A DNA stretch of 64,000 bases from [Clostridium] asparagiforme DSM 15981 (lineage in GTDB: Bacteria; Bacillota; Clostridia; Lachnospirales; Lachnospiraceae): contig CP102272.1 in assembly GCA_025149125.1 (NCBI GenBank), positions 1,550,001 to 1,614,000 on the forward strand. The letters run 5' to 3'. Of the stretch, positions 44,254-51,956 are shown one piece after another. Position numbers and translations under genes: made by a program. Position 1 is the first letter of the stretch. Every line of letters starts with the position of its first letter. The notes beneath the pieces were generated by a model. That model saw only the letters and a program-made list of their open reading frames with translations, was not told where the DNA came from and did no database searches.

Positions 44254-45837
44254 ATGAGTACGTTGCAGGTGCTGCTGCTGAGTATTTTTATCGCACTGTT
44301 GATTTTGGAAAATTATGGTTATGGATACTGGATGATTTCGCGGCCCATTTTCGCGGGTCCGCTGATCGGCCTTCTGCTGGGGGATGTGCAGACCGGTCTG
44401 TTGGTAGGCGGAAGCGTGGAGCTGATGTACATGGGCGTGATTCCCGTGGGCGGAAGCGTTCCGCCAAACGCGCAGATCGCCGGAATTCTCTCCACGGTGT
44501 TCGCCATCTTGAACGGCGGCAACGCGGAGGTGGGAATCGCCCTGGCGCTGCCCATCGGGCTTTTGGCCCAGCTGCTGATCATGTTCGCGTGGAACTTAAA
44601 CATTATTCTGATCCACGGCGCGGACAAGTACGTGGAGGCGGGGGATTACAAAAAAGTGGACCGCATGCACCTGTGCGGCCTGGTGGTATTTTTCTTCGTG
44701 TTCTTTATCCCCACGTTCCTGGCGATCCAGTTCGGCAGCGAGTTTGTGAACAACGTGGTGGCGGCCATGCCGCCGGTGCTGACGGACGGCCTGAAGATCG
44801 CTTCCGGCATTCTCCCGGCAGTTGGAATGGCCATGCTGCTGAAAATGATGAACTTTAAGAAATACTGGTCGTTTTTCGCCCTTGGGTTCGTATTTTCCAT
44901 CTATCTGGGGCTGAACGTGCTGGCGATCTCCATTATCGCCCTGGCCCTGGTATTCGCCATGCATGCCATGCGCAGACGGGAAGCGGACGACGACGGATTT
45001 GACGACGAGGACGAGGCGGACGGGGAGCCCGCCGGCAGGCTGTTGGGCCAGAAGGAACTGAAAAAGGTATTCCGCCGTTCCTTCTTCTCCATGACGACCA
45101 TTAACTATGAGCGCTATTGCTCTCTGGGATTCTGCTACGCCATGATCCCGGCCTTAAAGGTGCTGTATCCCAACCAGGATGATTTTAAGGAAGCCATGCT
45201 GCGGCACAATGAATTTTTCAACTGCCATCCCTACACGGGCAACGCGGTAATCGGCGTGTCGCTGGCCCTGGAGGAGCAGCGGGCGGCCGGAAAGCCCATT
45301 TCCGCCGAGGCCATTTCCTCCACCAAGGCGGCGCTCATGGGACCGCTGTCCAGCATCGGCGACTCGGTGTTTAAGGCCACCTTTATGACCATTTTCGCGG
45401 CCATCGGCGCGGCCCTGGCCCTGGACGGAAATATGGCGGGGCCCTTCCTGTTTATTATCCCCAACGTGCTGCTCAACGTGTGTTCCAGGTGGCTGTTCAT
45501 CAAATACGGCTATGAGCTGGGCACCAATCTGGTGGTGAAGATGAAGAGCAGCGACATCATCGACAAGTTCGTGGAGGGCGCGACCATCGTGGGTATGATG
45601 GTGGTGGGCGCCATGATCGTGGGATTTGTGAACCTGAAAATCGGCTGCGTCTGGGTGATCGGCGAGAAGGAGATCGTGCTCCAGGATATCATCAACTCCC
45701 TGATGCCAAGCCTTCTTCCCCTGCTGCTGGTGCTGTCCTATTATTGGATTCTGATCAAGCGCAAAAAGGGTATGTATATCTGTATTATTGCGAGCTTTGT
45801 GCTCGGAATCGCTGGAAAGGTGGTTGGACTCTTCTGA
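44254..45837 (+). CDS. Fused PTS IIC-IID permease (mannose/sorbose family)
   Basis: A 527-residue membrane protein that joins two normally separate subunits. Residues 1-240 are EIIC-Sor (LLVGGSVELMYMGVIPVGGS and VPPNAQIAGILSTVFAILNG). An acidic linker of about 25 residues rich in Asp/Glu follows (about 245-265). The rest is EIID (RRSFFSMTTINYERYCSLGF, NEFFNCHPYTGNAVIGVSLA, MGPLSSIGDSVFKATFM). The reading frame is continuous and the linker is compositionally distinct, which argues against a chance stop loss. The ATG at 44254 follows AGAGGAGGG. It imports and phosphorylates an amino sugar. Confidence 0.9.
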   Translation: MSTLQVLLLSIFIALLILENYGYGYWMISRPIFAGPLIGLLLGDVQTGLLVGGSVELMYMGVIPVGGSVPPNAQIAGILSTVFAILNGGNAEVGIALALPIGLLAQLLIMFAWNLNIILIHGADKYVEAGDYKKVDRMHLCGLVVFFFVFFIPTFLAIQFGSEFVNNVVAAMPPVLTDGLKIASGILPAVGMAMLLKMMNFKKYWSFFALGFVFSIYLGLNVLAISIIALALVFAMHAMRRREADDDGFDDEDEADGEPAGRLLGQKELKKVFRRSFFSMTTINYERYCSLGFCYAMIPALKVLYPNQDDFKEAMLRHNEFFNCHPYTGNAVIGVSLALEEQRAAGKPISAEAISSTKAALMGPLSSIGDSVFKATFMTIFAAIGAALALDGNMAGPFLFIIPNVLLNVCSRWLFIKYGYELGTNLVVKMKSSDIIDKFVEGATIVGMMVVGAMIVGFVNLKIGCVWVIGEKEIVLQDIINSLMPSLLPLLLVLSYYWILIKRKKGMYICIIASFVLGIAGKVVGLF

Positions 45838-46547
45838 TGAACCAGGTAAACAAACAGATTTTGGAACAATTAAAACATAAGCTGATCGTTTCCTGCCAGG
45901 CGCGGGTGGGCTGGCCCATGTACGGACCGGAGATTATGGCTGCTTTTGCCGCCGCGGCCAAGCAGGGCGGAGCGGCGGGCATCCGGGCAACGGGCGCGGA
46001 TAATATTCTGAAGATCAAGGAGCGGGTGGACCTTCCCATTATCGGGATCAACAAGCAGTTTTACGACGGCTATGACGTTTACATAACTCCGTCCTATGAG
46101 AGCGCCAGGGAAATTCTGGAAATTGGGGTGGAGATTATCGCCCTGGACGCCACCCCGAGAAAACGGCCGGGGGGCGAGACGGTGGAGTATATCCTGGGAC
46201 AGATTCGGGAGCATTATCCCCAGGTGCTGGTGATGGGGGAGATTTCCACGCTGGAGGAGGCCAGGGCTGTGCTTCCTTTGGGATTCGATATCATTTCCAC
46301 CACGCTGTCGGGGTATACCGAGTCCAGCCAGGACGTGAAGTCCGTGAATCTGGAGTTGATCCGGCAGATTCGTGGGATCACCGACACGCCCATTATCGCG
46401 GAGGGAAAGATCGCCCGGGAGGAGGAGGCCGTGGAGGCCATGAGAGCCGGAGCTCACGCGGTGGTGGTGGGAACCTCCATTACCCGGCCGGAGATTATTA
46501 CGGAGCGGTACGTGGGAGCGCTGCGGGAGTTTGAGGCGCGGCTGTAG
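45837..46547 (+). CDS. nanE: N-acetylmannosamine-6-phosphate 2-epimerase
   Basis: A 236-residue TIM-barrel enzyme converting ManNAc-6-phosphate to GlcNAc-6-phosphate. It shows LKHKLIVSCQARVGWPMYGP, GAAGIRATGADNILKIKERV, LPIIGIN, IIALDATPRKRPGG, VMGEISTLEEARAVLPLGFD and PIIAEGKIAREEEAVEAMRA. The ATG overlaps the IIC-IID stop by one base, so translation is coupled. With MurQ opposite, both MurNAc and ManNAc routes converge on GlcNAc-6-phosphate. nagA and nagB are not in the window. Confidence 0.94.
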   Translation: MNQVNKQILEQLKHKLIVSCQARVGWPMYGPEIMAAFAAAAKQGGAAGIRATGADNILKIKERVDLPIIGINKQFYDGYDVYITPSYESAREILEIGVEIIALDATPRKRPGGETVEYILGQIREHYPQVLVMGEISTLEEARAVLPLGFDIISTTLSGYTESSQDVKSVNLELIRQIRGITDTPIIAEGKIAREEEAVEAMRAGAHAVVVGTSITRPEIITERYVGALREFEARL

Positions 46548-46591
46548 ACGGAGATGGTTTGCGGCGGCGGATGAATGGAATATGGGAGATG

Positions 46592-46641
46592 AAAGAGCAG
46601 GGACTGGCCCCCGGGATGTGGGGGGCGGGGCCCTGCTCTTT
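46592..46641 (+). terminator. Terminator of the PTS-nanE operon
   Basis: AAAGAGCAGGG (46592-46602) pairs with CCCTGCTCTTT (46631-46641), enclosing a GGCCCC/GGGGCGGGG inner part. It lies about 45 bp after the nanE stop. Confidence 0.85.
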
Positions 46642-46873
46642 GTGCGCCCGGCGGGGAGGAAGGAATGAGGCGAGGGAAGCTACGGGGCTGCGGTAGGGGC
46701 TGCGACAGGGAATGCGGCAGCCGCAAATATTGATTGACAAATACCGGGCGGGCTGATATGCATGTTATATACCGGGCCAGTGCCGGGACCGATGAAATTT
46801 GTTGAAAAAATCTTTGAATCTATGTCACACAGTGGAAAATCTGCGCTCTAATTGTAGTAGGAGGGATTATCAT
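46642..46873 (+). other. Gap before the sigma-factor gene
   Basis: GC-rich sequence with short direct repeats of GGGCTGCG type to about 46720, then TTGACA at 46734-46739. The -10 at 17 bp spacing is poor (TATGCA), so promoter strength is doubtful. No gene seen. Confidence 0.4.
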
Positions 46874-47725
46874 ATGGAAATTAAATCAAATGAAGAGTGG
46901 ACAAACTGTATTGAAAAAGCGGTGGCAGGGGATAAGGAGGCCCTGGAGCGGATCGTTCTCAACCTCCAGGACATGGTGTTCAATCTGTCGCTGCGTATGC
47001 TGGGGACATTTCCCGACGCCGAGGACGCGGCCCAGGATATTTTGCTGAAGGTGATCACGCGCCTGGCCACGTTCCGGGGGGAGAGCGCGTTTACCACCTG
47101 GGTGTTCCGCATCGCGACCAATCACCTGATTCAGTACAAAAAGCACATGTTCGCCCAGAGGCCGCTGAGCTTTGAGTATTACGGGGCGGACATTGAAAAC
47201 GCGCGCCTGGAGGAGGTGCCGGACCTGACTCAGAACGTGGAACGGTTCATTCTGGCGGAGGAGCTGAAAATGTCCTGTACCAATGTGCTGCTGCAATGCC
47301 TGGACGCGGAGAGCCGCTGCATTTTCGTGCTGGGAACCATGTTTAAGCTGGACAGCCGGATCGCGGGGGAAATCCTGGACATGACGCCGGAGGCCTACCG
47401 CAAACGCCTGTCCCGTATCCGGGGGAAAGTGGCGGATTTCCTATCCGCTTACTGCGGGGAGTACGGCGGCGGGCAATGCCGCTGCATGAAACGGGTGGAT
47501 TACGCCATTCAGAACCACCGTTTGAACCCGGCCGCGCTGGACTATACCGCGGCTACGGAGCACACGCCGGAGCAGAGGCGGCAGTTTAAAAATGCCATGG
47601 AGGAGATCGACGATCTGTCCGCCCGGTTTTCCTTCTTAAAGACCTACCAGTCGCCGGAGCGGACCCGGCAGTTTTTCCGGGAATTTCTGGCCTCCGCCTC
47701 GCTGTCGGCGGTGACGAATGCATAG
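46874..47725 (+). CDS. Sigma-70 family (ECF-type) RNA polymerase sigma factor with Cys-containing tail
   Basis: A 283-residue protein. Region 2 is LRMLGTFPDAEDAAQDILLK and FRGESAFTTWVFRIATNHLI (about residues 40-95). Region 4 is CLDAESRCIFVLGTMFKLDS with RIAGEILDMTPEAYRKRLSR (about 150-195). The last 85 residues are an extension containing CGEYGGGQCRCMKR, able to bind metal or sense redox. No anti-sigma gene is adjacent, so the tail may regulate the protein itself. The ATG follows GTAGGAGGGATTATC. Targets are unknown. Confidence 0.88.
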   Translation: MEIKSNEEWTNCIEKAVAGDKEALERIVLNLQDMVFNLSLRMLGTFPDAEDAAQDILLKVITRLATFRGESAFTTWVFRIATNHLIQYKKHMFAQRPLSFEYYGADIENARLEEVPDLTQNVERFILAEELKMSCTNVLLQCLDAESRCIFVLGTMFKLDSRIAGEILDMTPEAYRKRLSRIRGKVADFLSAYCGEYGGGQCRCMKRVDYAIQNHRLNPAALDYTAATEHTPEQRRQFKNAMEEIDDLSARFSFLKTYQSPERTRQFFREFLASASLSAVTNA

Positions 47726-47734
47726 GAGGAGATT

Positions 47735-48418
47735 ATGAACACAGATGTGATATTGAATTATCTTATGGAATTGGAGCGGAATAATAACCGCGAGTTTTAT
47801 CACGCCCACAAGAAGGAGTATCAGGCGGCCAAGACCGAGTTTGAGGCGCTGGTTCAGGAGTTGATTTTCAGGATCGGGAAAACGGACGGGAGCGTGCTTG
47901 GCTGCGTGCCCGGGGAATTGACCTTCCGGTTGACAAGGGATACCCGTTTCAGCCACGACAAATCTCCCTACAATCCGGCGTTTCGCGCCCATATTTCCGG
48001 CGGCGGAAAGCTGCCGGTGCCGGTGGGTTATTACCTGATGATTAAGCCGGGAGGACAGTCGTTTCTGGGCGGAGGGCTCTTCGCGGATATGTTCAAGGAG
48101 GCCACGGCTATGGTGCGGGATTATATTGTCGCGCATCCGCAGGAGTGGGAAACGGTGATTCAGGCCGAGGCGTTCCGGGCGTGTTTTAAGGTGCAGGGGA
48201 CTGCGCTGAAACAGGTTCCGGCGGGGTATGACAGGGAGCATCCCCAGGCGGAATTTTTGAAATATAAGAGCTGGTATCTGGAATATCCGGTGGCGGATGA
48301 TGTGATTCGGGAGGCGGATGGATTTCTGGAACTGGCGGAAACAATTTTTAGGAAAATGAAGCCGTTTAATGATTTGATGAACCGGGCACTGGAGGGATTT
48401 CGGATGCCGGAGCGGTGA
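47735..48418 (+). CDS. DUF2461 domain protein
   Basis: A 227-residue protein covering the whole DUF2461 domain (NNNREFYHAHKKEYQAAKTE, FRLTRDTRFSHDKSPYNPAF, GYYLMIKPGGQSFLGGGLFA, WYLEYPVADDVIREADGFLE). Function is unknown; the family is widespread and cytoplasmic. It starts 10 bp after the sigma-factor stop with GGAGGAG, so the two are co-transcribed. Confidence 0.93.
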   Translation: MNTDVILNYLMELERNNNREFYHAHKKEYQAAKTEFEALVQELIFRIGKTDGSVLGCVPGELTFRLTRDTRFSHDKSPYNPAFRAHISGGGKLPVPVGYYLMIKPGGQSFLGGGLFADMFKEATAMVRDYIVAHPQEWETVIQAEAFRACFKVQGTALKQVPAGYDREHPQAEFLKYKSWYLEYPVADDVIREADGFLELAETIFRKMKPFNDLMNRALEGFRMPER

Positions 48419-48512
48419 GCGGGGAGGTTTAAAACGGAAATGGACCCATACCCGGTCTCCCCGCGCCCAACATAATCGCCCAGCCCCCGCATATGTCAGC
48501 CCGCAGCAGCGT

Positions 48513-49322
48513 CTAATCGGGCAGCAGATGAATCATCACCAGCTCCGGCGGATTAAAAATCCGGGGCAGGCGGTTCAGGCACAGGCCGCGGCTGACGATC
48601 ATAGTGACCCTACCCAGCCGGTAGCGGCCTCCGGCGTACCGGGGAAACAGGCCCTGGTGGGGGGCCAGCAGACCACGCCCCAAACCGGGAATCCGCACCT
48701 GCCCGCCGTGGGCGTGGCCTGCCACCACCAGGTCGAAGCCGCTCTCCCGGTAGTAACGGGTCAGCTCCGGACGGTGAGTGAGCAGGATGGAGTAGCGTTC
48801 CCCGGACAACCCGGCGCGGCAGTCGGCAAGCTGGCGCTCCCACTGCCGGGGAATCCGGCGGACGAAGCGGTTGGGAGTGAAAACCGTGGGATCGTCCACG
48901 CCGCCAATTTCAAGGAGCTGTCCGCGTATGTTCACGGTCCGGGTTTCACCGGAGAGCACGGTGACGCCGTGGGAGGTGAACCGTTTCTTGATTGCGTCCA
49001 GGCGGCCGGTGCGCTGCTCGTGGTTGCCGGTGACGTAGAAGCAGCGAGTAAAGGGCAGCGTTCTGATCCCTTCCAGAAACTCCCGGGTTCCAACCAAAGG
49101 AACCTGGTCGTCAACGATGTCGCCGGCCAAAAGGATCAGGTCCGGGTTGTACTTTCGGAGCGCGTGGACCAGCACCTCCTGCCGGCGCCCGTAGCGGGTG
49201 CTGTGCAGGTCGGTGATCAGGGCGATCGTTACCGGCTGCGTGATCAGGTCCGGATACTCATTGTAAATGCGCACGACCGGTGCACGGCTGAAGGCGGTGT
49301 TCCGCCAGGATGTTCGTTTCAT
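48513..49322 (-). CDS. Metallophosphoesterase (YkuE/YaeI-like)
   Basis: A 269-residue calcineurin-like phosphoesterase. The dimetal motifs are ALITDLHSTRYGRR (D-x-H), DLILLAGDIVDDQVP (GD), YVTGNHEQR (GNHE), ILLTHRPELTR (H) and VVAGHAHGGQVRIPG (GHxH). A short basic N-terminus precedes the domain without a clear signal peptide. YkuE-type members dephosphorylate lipid-type substrates near the membrane. The ATG at 49322 follows GGGGAG. Confidence 0.9.
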   Translation of the reverse strand: MKRTSWRNTAFSRAPVVRIYNEYPDLITQPVTIALITDLHSTRYGRRQEVLVHALRKYNPDLILLAGDIVDDQVPLVGTREFLEGIRTLPFTRCFYVTGNHEQRTGRLDAIKKRFTSHGVTVLSGETRTVNIRGQLLEIGGVDDPTVFTPNRFVRRIPRQWERQLADCRAGLSGERYSILLTHRPELTRYYRESGFDLVVAGHAHGGQVRIPGLGRGLLAPHQGLFPRYAGGRYRLGRVTMIVSRGLCLNRLPRIFNPPELVMIHLLPD

Positions 49323-49371
49323 ATCTGACTCCCCTGACTCCCAATTTCTAAATTCGGCCGGACCCTTCCGG

Positions 49372-49662
49372 TTATCCGAAAAATTCCGTGAGTTTCTCTT
49401 CCATATCCGGGTCGCTGACACAGTAGCCGATGGCCATGCGGCCGCCGGTTTCTGCCGCCAGCATCCGGGCGTTTTCTTTGCCGAAGGCCCCGCACATTTC
49501 CAGGCAGCCAAAGCCCTCCGCCAGCAGCTTTTTGGCAGTCTCTTTGGCCTCGTCGATGTCGCGGACCGTCACAAAACGGGTGAGCATCCCGCCGTGAACA
49601 AATTCCGCGGTATCGCGTTCTGTGTCGTAATCTCCAAGCACCATCATTGCATATTTTTTCAT
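49372..49662 (-). CDS. DUF6506-type small protein
   Basis: A 96-residue protein that matches the DUF6506 pattern as I recall it: MKKYAMMVLGDYDTERDTAE, FVTVRDIDEAKETAKKLLAE, GFGCLEMCGAFGKENARMLA and AIGYCVSDPD. Cytoplasmic, alpha/beta, no known function. The ATG follows GGAGGAAACAG. It is 34 bp behind the XRE regulator gene in the same direction and so probably in its operon. Confidence 0.78.
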   Translation of the reverse strand: MKKYAMMVLGDYDTERDTAEFVHGGMLTRFVTVRDIDEAKETAKKLLAEGFGCLEMCGAFGKENARMLAAETGGRMAIGYCVSDPDMEEKLTEFFG

Positions 49663-49695
49663 TGTCTGTTTCCTCCTCAGGATTGATTTTACCGG

Positions 49696-49923
49696 TCAGT
49701 CGGGCAGGTTGATAAATAGATCGGAAAGGGTCAGGTTCAGTGCGTCCGCGATCTGTTTGCAGCGCTCCAGAGTGACGCTGTGCTCGCCCCGCTCCAGGCG
49801 GCCGTAGTAAGCCCGGCTGATTCCGCACAGCTGCGCGAACTCCTCCTGGGTGTATCTGCGCGCCTCCCGCATTTTGCGCAGCTCGTTTCCAAATCTGACG
49901 TTGACATTGTCCGGATCGCGCAA
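49696..49923 (-). CDS. XRE-family regulator
   Basis: A 75-residue Cro/C1-type HTH protein (FGNELRKMREARRYTQEEFA, QLCGISRAYYGRLERGEHSV). The start is a TTG behind AGGGGGGAAC; no in-frame ATG fits better. Five 51-bp promoter-like repeats end just upstream and point toward this gene, and an AIPR-family gene runs the other way from the far side of the array. A regulator of that array and gene is inferred. Confidence 0.88.
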   Translation of the reverse strand: MRDPDNVNVRFGNELRKMREARRYTQEEFAQLCGISRAYYGRLERGEHSVTLERCKQIADALNLTLSDLFINLPD

Positions 49924-49943
49924 AGAATGTTCCCCCCTAACTC

Positions 49944-50221
49944 GAGATACGTTTCCTTAATTATACATTGTCGGCAGCCGGAGGCTGTCGATAAGAGATA
50001 CGTTTCCTTAATTATACATTGTCGGCAGCCGGAGGCTGTCGATAAGAGATACGTTTCCTTAATTATACATTGTCGGCAGCCGGAGGCTGTCGATAAGAGA
50101 TACGTTTCCTTAATTATACATTGTCGGCAGCCGGAGGCTGTCGATAAGAGATACGTTTCCTTGATTATACATTGTCGGCAGCCGGAGGCTGTCGATAAGA
50201 GATACGTTTCCTTAATTATAC
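49944..50221 (-). repeat. Tandem array of five 51-bp promoter-like units plus a partial sixth
   Basis: Units start at 49944, 49995, 50046, 50097 and 50148, each exactly 51 bp; a sixth breaks off near 50221. Copies are identical except one base in the fifth. On the minus strand each has TCGACA, a 20-bp stretch with an imperfect hairpin (TCGACAGCC / GGCTGCCGA), TATAAT, then AAGGAAACGTATCTC. All point toward the XRE gene. The plus strand happens to be open in one frame because 51 is divisible by three. There are no unique spacers. Confidence 0.95.
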
Positions 50222-50258
50222 CATGCCGGGCGCATTTGGAAAAGAGCTTTCATTTCGA

Positions 50259-50286
50259 TTGTCTAAGGGAGAAAACGTCATATATA
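50259..50286 (+). promoter_or_regulatory. Candidate promoter of the AIPR gene
   Basis: TTGTCT (50259-50264), a 16-bp spacer and TATATA (50281-50286), about 108 bp before the start codon. AACGT and ACGTT flank the -10. Confidence 0.5.
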
Positions 50287-50394
50287 ACGTTGAATAATAT
50301 CAAAAATTGCGGTATTCTGGTAATACAGATGGCAGCGGAGGCTGCGTATCTGAAATACTACACGTACCGCCGGGAGCGGTGGAAGGAGAAAATC

Positions 50395-51594
50395 ATGGAA
50401 TATACAAATGACAGAGGAGCGCTGACGCTGAAGTTTCCGGTTCAGTCGTTCCGCAAGATTCCCAACCCCTATCTGAAGGAGGAGGAGGGCGACAAGGAGG
50501 CGGCCATGTACGTTGCGATCTGCGACGTGAAGGAGCTTCCGGCCAATATCCCCATGGAGACCAACCCCAGGGAGCAGAGACTGACCACCAACGTAGCCAA
50601 AAAGATCAAAAATTCGCTGCTGGACCCGGCGGCATTTGATTTTTATCTGCTGAACCGCGGGCTGCTGCTGTCCGCCAGGACGGTGAGCTTTGACAACTAT
50701 TCCAACCAGATGACCATTGTGTTCGAGGATCCGGATGTGCACGGAAATGTGGACGGCGGCCACACTTACAAGATCATTCTGGCCAACCGGGATCAGTTGG
50801 ACCTGGGACAGCAGTATGTGAAACTGGAAATTCTTACGGGTGTGGAGAATATTTTCCAGAATCTGGCAGCCGCCAGAAACACTTCGGTCCAGGTGCAGGA
50901 TAAGTCCATTGCGGAGTTGGAGAAGCGGTTTGAGATCATCAAGGACGCCATCGGCAGCGAAGCCTTCTCCAAACGGGTGTATTTCAAGGAGAACGACAGC
51001 GGGGACATCGACGTGGCGGACTTGCTGGCCATGTTGAATATGTTCAACATCCACAAGTATCCGGGCAAGGAAAATTTTCCCGTAGTGTCCTACAGCGCGA
51101 AGAAAAAATGCATCGATTACTACATCGAGTATCACAAGAAGTTTGGGGAGAGCGCGGAAAATCCCTACGTGAAGATGGTGCCGATTATGTGCGATATTTT
51201 TAAGCTGTACGACAGGATTGAGATCAGCATGAGCCGCTTTTACCGCCAGAAAAACCAGAGCGGGCGCTATGGCTCGGTGAAGGGGGTGGCTGCGCCCAAG
51301 GGCGGCAGGTCCTTAGAGTCCAAGTTTTACGGGAAACAGCTGGATTTGTATTCCCCCACCGGTTTTCTCTACCCGATCCTGGGCGCGTTCCGGGCCCTGG
51401 TGAAGGAGGAGAACGGCGTTTACGGCTGGAAAACAGACCCCTTCGCCGTGCTGGAACGGGTGGGCGGCGAGCTGGTGGAGACCACGGTGGAGCGCAGCCG
51501 CTCACTGGGCAACAATCCGCAGTCCGTTGGAAAGGACAGCGGAAACTGGAAAACGCTGTATATTACGGTGATGTTTGATATGATGGAACTGTAG
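50395..51594 (+). CDS. AIPR-family (abortive infection/phage resistance) protein
   Basis: A 399-residue protein assigned to the AIPR family, named from an abortive-infection phage-resistance protein. Typical stretches: TNPREQRLTTNVAKKIKNSL, FYLLNRGLLLSARTVSFDNY, DGGHTYKIILANRDQLDLG and GVENIFQNLAAARNTSVQVQ (the DGGH and NTS motifs). Mechanism is unknown. The ATG at 50395 follows GGTGGAAGGAG. A longer frame running back through the repeat array and the antisense of the XRE gene is rejected. It is stand-alone; no restriction or modification gene adjoins. GC content is like the host's. Confidence 0.85.
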   Translation: MEYTNDRGALTLKFPVQSFRKIPNPYLKEEEGDKEAAMYVAICDVKELPANIPMETNPREQRLTTNVAKKIKNSLLDPAAFDFYLLNRGLLLSARTVSFDNYSNQMTIVFEDPDVHGNVDGGHTYKIILANRDQLDLGQQYVKLEILTGVENIFQNLAAARNTSVQVQDKSIAELEKRFEIIKDAIGSEAFSKRVYFKENDSGDIDVADLLAMLNMFNIHKYPGKENFPVVSYSAKKKCIDYYIEYHKKFGESAENPYVKMVPIMCDIFKLYDRIEISMSRFYRQKNQSGRYGSVKGVAAPKGGRSLESKFYGKQLDLYSPTGFLYPILGAFRALVKEENGVYGWKTDPFAVLERVGGELVETTVERSRSLGNNPQSVGKDSGNWKTLYITVMFDMMEL

Positions 51595-51601
51595 GCGGGA
51601 G

Positions 51602-51691
51602 GTTACTGTTCACAGGCAATATCCCGCGAGGCGTTTTTTGCCGTTTCTGTGCATCGCGAAGCGTGTTACTGGGAACGGAGTGTACAGTAAC
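51602..51691. repeat. Palindromic intergenic element
   Basis: GTTACTGT (51602-51609) and ACAGTAAC (51684-51691) form perfect outer arms of a 90-bp element with inner GC-rich pairs. It begins eight bases after the AIPR stop and may also act as its terminator. The outer arm shares ACTGTTCA with the element at 34615. Confidence 0.65.
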
Positions 51692-51728
51692 GGCGGGGGC
51701 TGCGGGATGGCGCAGGAAAGTAAAAAAC

Positions 51729-51843
51729 TTGCCAAATGCGCCCGATCTGTGGTAGAATAGAGTCTATCATCGGAGGGTATGTAATACTCAGATTATATGC
51801 CGGATAAGATGGCGGGACGCGCCCGCTGCCTTATCCGGCTTTT
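51729..51843 (+). promoter_or_regulatory. MATE-gene promoter and terminator-like leader hairpin
   Basis: TTGCCA (51729-51734), an 18-bp spacer and TAGAAT (51753-51758) start a long leader. GCCGGATAAG (51799-51808) pairs with CTTATCCGGC (51830-51839), with a nested GCGGG/CCCGC stem, followed by TTTT. The hairpin lies about 115 bp before the MATE start, so it looks like an attenuator or riboswitch expression platform. No known riboswitch class is recognised. Confidence 0.6.
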
Positions 51844-51956
51844 GTGGTGCCGGGGGTGGACGCAGTGATGGAGATATGGCAGATGGCCGGTGCGGCTGCG
51901 GATTTCCACCTTACGACCGATGAAATGTAAAAGAAATACAATCAGGAGTTGAGAAC

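Noticed and set aside
49944-50221. CRISPR array
   Set aside because: The units are contiguous exact copies with no unique spacers and no cas genes nearby.
49780-50394. An in-frame extension of the AIPR gene through the repeat array, giving a protein with five 17-residue repeats
   Set aside because: The array is open only because 51 is divisible by three. The extension also runs antisense through the XRE gene, while the ATG at 50395 has a proper ribosome site and the family core starts there.
51799-51843. Guanidine-II (mini-ykkC) riboswitch before the MATE gene
   Set aside because: That class has two hairpins with ACGR loops. Only one GC-rich stem with ACGCG is present.
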